A DNA stretch of 8,589 nucleotides from JBOFLO01 sp051657905 (GTDB taxonomy: Bacteria > Patescibacteriota > Gracilibacteria > UBA1369), in assembly GCA_051657905.1 (NCBI GenBank), contig JBOFLO010000080.1:1-8589 (forward strand). The letters are read 5' to 3'. A model generated the notes under the pieces. The model searched no databases. It had not been told where the DNA came from and saw only the letters and a program-made list of their open reading frames with translations. Below, piece by piece: positions 5,661 to 8,589 of this stretch. The first letter of the stretch is position 1. Every line of letters starts with the position of its first letter. The position numbers and the translations under genes were made by a program.

Positions 5661-8589
5661 TTAAAGCACTGGGTAAAATGCTTCAGGTATGGCTTGTAGA
5701 GCGTTTGGTGATTTGTCGGCTTCGGTTTCGTTACCGTGTTTACGACGGTAAGTTTCGCCGGCTGGGATTAATTTACCGATAATTACGTTTTCTTTTAATC
5801 CGGCTAATTTATCCACTTTATTAGTAGTAGCGGCTTCAACCAAGACACGAATTGTTTCTTGGAAGGAGGCTGCGGACAACCAGCTGTCTGTATGTAATGA
5901 AATTCTAGTTAAACCAAGCAATAGTCTTTCAAAGCTACATTTTCTTTTTCCTTCAGCTTCTACTAAACGATTAGCTTCGTCCACTTCAAGAATATCGGCA
6001 ACTTCACCCGGAATGAAATGTGTATCACCTTGATCAATCAATCTAACTTTAGAAAGCATTTGACGAGCGATAATTTCAAGATGTTTGTCGTTGATGGTTT
6101 GACCTTGAGAAGCATAAATACTTTGAACTTCGGAAACGATGTATTTTTGACTAGTGTAAACATCAGTCAATTCAATCAAGTCTCTGAGGTTAAGATGTCC
6201 AGAAGTAAGAGCTTGTCCTTTCACAACCTTTCCACCTTTTTGTACTCTTAACATACGTCCAAATGGAATTTTGTAATGTTTTTGTACATTTTCAATAGTG
6301 CGAACGGTAATTGAATTTGGTCCAATTGCTGTGACTTTGGAATTGTATTCAACTCTAATACCGGTTTTGTTGGTTTTAGATTTGGCAATCATATCTTTTT
6401 CTTTCAAATGGTCGCCTTTTTTAACAATTGGCTCCATATCTCCAAGCAATTGATATTCTTTTTCCAAAGGTTCTTCGGAAGTGATGTGAATGTCAGTTTG
6501 TTGTCCTTTGTGTTCAACATCAACGATACCGTCGATTTGAGAAACGAAGGCAGGGGATTTAGGGGCACGTGCTTCGAATAATTCTTCTACACGGCTTAAA
6601 CCTTGAGTAATATCTCCTTCACCAGCCACACCACCCATGTGGAATGTTCTCATGGTCAACTGAGTACCTGGTTCACCAATGGACTGAGCGGCGATAATAC
6701 CAACGGCAGTTCCAAGTTGAACGGTTTTGTTTGTACCAAGATCTCTTCCATAACATTTCACGCAGATACCACCACGAGTTTTACAAGTCATAACGGAGCG
6801 AACCGCCACGGCAGTAATGTTATTTTTATTAATTTGCTTAACAATATCGTGATCAATTTCCAAACCTTTTTCGGCAATAATTTCACCAGTTTTTGGAACG
6901 GTAAGATCAACGGCCAAAACTCTTCCGTAAATACGATTTTCCAATTTTTCACCGATTTTATCACTTTCTTCTTTAGTAATTGTGTTCATATCTGTAGATC
7001 CACAATCTTGTTCTTTGATAATAATATCTTGAACGGAGTCAACCAAACGACGAGTTAAGTGACCTGCTTCTGCAGTTTTCAAAGCCGTATCGGATTTACC
7101 TTTACGTCCACCGTGCGTTGCGATGAAGTATTCCAAGATGGAGAAACCTTCTTTCAAATTGGATTTGATGGGTAACTCGATTGTTCTACCGGATGGATTT
7201 GCTACTAAACCTTTGATACCGCAAAGCTGAGTAATTTGTCCCCAGTTACCACGGGCTCCGGAGTTGATCATATAGTGAAGGTGATTTTCTGAGTGAATTC
7301 CTTCAACCATGATTTTAGTAATATCGCTTTTAGCTACAGACCAAACTTTAATAGTTAGGTTGTAACGTTCGTTTTCAGTAATTAAACCAGTTTGATAAAG
7401 ATTATTAATTTTCTTGATTTGCTGAGAGGCATCATCGATAATTTTTTCTTTATTCTGGGGGATAATCATATCGGAAGCCGCAATGGAAAGACCTGAAGTA
7501 GTTGCGAATTGGAAACCGATACGTTTCAAATGATCTACTAAAATAGCAGTTTTAGCATCACCAGCTTTTTCGAAACAGTCGTTAATAATAGCTGATAATT
7601 GTTTCTTACCAATGGTGTCATTGTAATAAGAAAGTTCTTCCGGCATGAAACTGTTGAAGATCAAACGACCTAAAGTAGTTTCAATAATTTCTTTTTTAAC
7701 ACGCGCTTTGATGGAAGCTTGAATATGTAAATATCCAGATCTCCAAGCTAGCATACCTTCGTTAATGTCGGAGAAAGCCATTCCTTCACCCTTTTTGCCA
7801 GGAGTTTGTTTAGTAAGATAGTAACATCCCAAAACCATATCTTGAGTTGGTGCAACGATTGGTTCACCGGCTGATGGTTTAAGTAAGTTTTTATTAGAAG
7901 CGATTAAGTTACGAGCTTCTTCCTGAGCTGGACGAGAAAGTGGAACGTGAACTGCCATCTGATCTCCATCGAAATCCGCATTGAAGGCGGTACAAACTAA
8001 TGGATGAATCTGAATTGCTTTACCTTCTACTAGAACTGGTTGGAAAGCCTGAATACCAAGTCTATGTAAAGTAGGCGCACGATTTAATAATACGTAACGA
8101 TCACGAGTTACTTCTTCCAAAATATCCCAAACTTCTTTGTGACCACCCTGAATTAATTTTTCAGAACTCTTAATATTGTGAGCATGTCCGTCTCTGATTA
8201 ATCTTCCAATTACGAATGGTTTGAATAATTCCAAAGCCATGGCTTTTGGTAAACCACATTGATGTAATTTCAATTGAGGACCAACCACGATTACGGAACG
8301 ACCGGAGTAATCCACACGTTTACCAAGTAAGTTTTGACGGAAACGTCCTTGCTTACCTTTAAGCATGTCGGATAGAGAACGTAATTTACGTTTGTCGCCG
8401 GAGTTGAATACAGTTTTTCCTTGGCGGGCTGAGTTGTTTAATAAAGTATCAACCGCTTCCTGAAGCATGCGTTTTTCATTTCTGGAAATTACTTCTGGAG
8501 CACCGATAGCCATCAATCTCTTTAGACGATTATTTCTGTTGATAACGCGGCGATATAAATCATTAAGGTCGGAGGCGGTAAAACGTCCA
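5661..8589 (-). CDS. rpoC: DNA-directed RNA polymerase subunit beta', N-terminus missing
   Basis: Beta' forms one side of the active-site cleft of RNA polymerase and holds the catalytic magnesium. The frame is open from the window edge to TAA at 5661-5663, giving 975 residues. About 255 N-terminal residues (E. coli numbering) lie outside, including the zinc ribbon and start codon. A start within the window (TTG at 8514-8516) would be false, because 24 upstream codons already read as conserved RpoC (SDLNDLYRRVINRNNRLKR). Visible parts, numbered from the first whole codon: catalytic NADFDGDQM (203-211), bridge helix around THGGRKG (491-497), second zinc site Cys529, Cys602, Cys609 and Cys612, and trigger loop from QSIGEPGTQLTMRTFH (635-650). 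No SI3-type insert follows the trigger loop; the chain goes straight to VEELFEAR. The C-terminus SAASFQET...GLKENVIIGKLIPAG is complete. It is expected to follow rpoB, which is outside the window. Confidence 0.99.
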   Translation of the reverse strand, partial: GRFTASDLNDLYRRVINRNNRLKRLMAIGAPEVISRNEKRMLQEAVDTLLNNSARQGKTVFNSGDKRKLRSLSDMLKGKQGRFRQNLLGKRVDYSGRSVIVVGPQLKLHQCGLPKAMALELFKPFVIGRLIRDGHAHNIKSSEKLIQGGHKEVWDILEEVTRDRYVLLNRAPTLHRLGIQAFQPVLVEGKAIQIHPLVCTAFNADFDGDQMAVHVPLSRPAQEEARNLIASNKNLLKPSAGEPIVAPTQDMVLGCYYLTKQTPGKKGEGMAFSDINEGMLAWRSGYLHIQASIKARVKKEIIETTLGRLIFNSFMPEELSYYNDTIGKKQLSAIINDCFEKAGDAKTAILVDHLKRIGFQFATTSGLSIAASDMIIPQNKEKIIDDASQQIKKINNLYQTGLITENERYNLTIKVWSVAKSDITKIMVEGIHSENHLHYMINSGARGNWGQITQLCGIKGLVANPSGRTIELPIKSNLKEGFSILEYFIATHGGRKGKSDTALKTAEAGHLTRRLVDSVQDIIIKEQDCGSTDMNTITKEESDKIGEKLENRIYGRVLAVDLTVPKTGEIIAEKGLEIDHDIVKQINKNNITAVAVRSVMTCKTRGGICVKCYGRDLGTNKTVQLGTAVGIIAAQSIGEPGTQLTMRTFHMGGVAGEGDITQGLSRVEELFEARAPKSPAFVSQIDGIVDVEHKGQQTDIHITSEEPLEKEYQLLGDMEPIVKKGDHLKEKDMIAKSKTNKTGIRVEYNSKVTAIGPNSITVRTIENVQKHYKIPFGRMLRVQKGGKVVKGQALTSGHLNLRDLIELTDVYTSQKYIVSEVQSIYASQGQTINDKHLEIIARQMLSKVRLIDQGDTHFIPGEVADILEVDEANRLVEAEGKRKCSFERLLLGLTRISLHTDSWLSAASFQETIRVLVEAATTNKVDKLAGLKENVIIGKLIPAGETYRRKHGNETEADKSPNALQAIPEAFYPVL

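Overview
All genes in this window lie on the minus strand. They form the classic transcription/translation block. Read in the direction of transcription (high to low coordinates) the order is rpoC (3' three quarters), rpsL, rpsG, fusA, tuf, rpsJ and rplC (5' part). This is the rpoBC-str-S10 junction conserved across many bacteria. No accessory gene, mobile-element gene, tRNA, rRNA or CRISPR array is visible. The plus strand shows no convincing gene.

The organism is a bacterium with an AT-rich genome that needs only standard stop codons; every visible stop is TAA. S12 carries the insert of about 13 residues near its N-terminus that is typical of Firmicutes-type proteins and absent from E. coli. 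RpoC lacks the large trigger-loop insertion (SI3) found in E. coli. Overall sequence character suggests a candidate phyla radiation (Patescibacteria, Parcubacteria-like) member. That placement is inference from remembered family features, not from a search.

Layout. 5661-8589: rpoC without its first roughly 255 codons. 5458-5660: spacer with a 102-nt near-palindrome whose core is an intrinsic terminator for rpoBC, then a weak promoter candidate for rpsL. 4563-5457: rpsL and rpsG, 19 nt apart. 4254-4562: a 309-nt non-coding spacer with a strong terminator 10 nt after rpsG, a G-rich tract, a perfect 29-bp inverted repeat with a 40-nt loop, and a near-consensus promoter for fusA. 2181-4253: fusA. 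2039-2180: spacer with a good promoter candidate for tuf. 854-2038: tuf. 496-822: rpsJ, 31 nt after tuf. 380-495: an unusually roomy, possibly structured 116-nt spacer. 2-379: start of rplC.

Together the genes supply the catalytic subunit of RNA polymerase, two 30S proteins at the decoding and mRNA-exit regions, both main elongation GTPases, and the first genes of the S10 ribosomal protein operon. Two points stand out. First, the block appears cut into separate transcription units (rpoBC / rpsL-rpsG / fusA / tuf-rpsJ-rplC...), with terminators between the first three and promoters ahead of fusA and tuf. Second, none of the six visible start codons has a Shine-Dalgarno sequence at normal spacing. 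I found no undescribed multi-gene system; the most interesting material is in the spacers.
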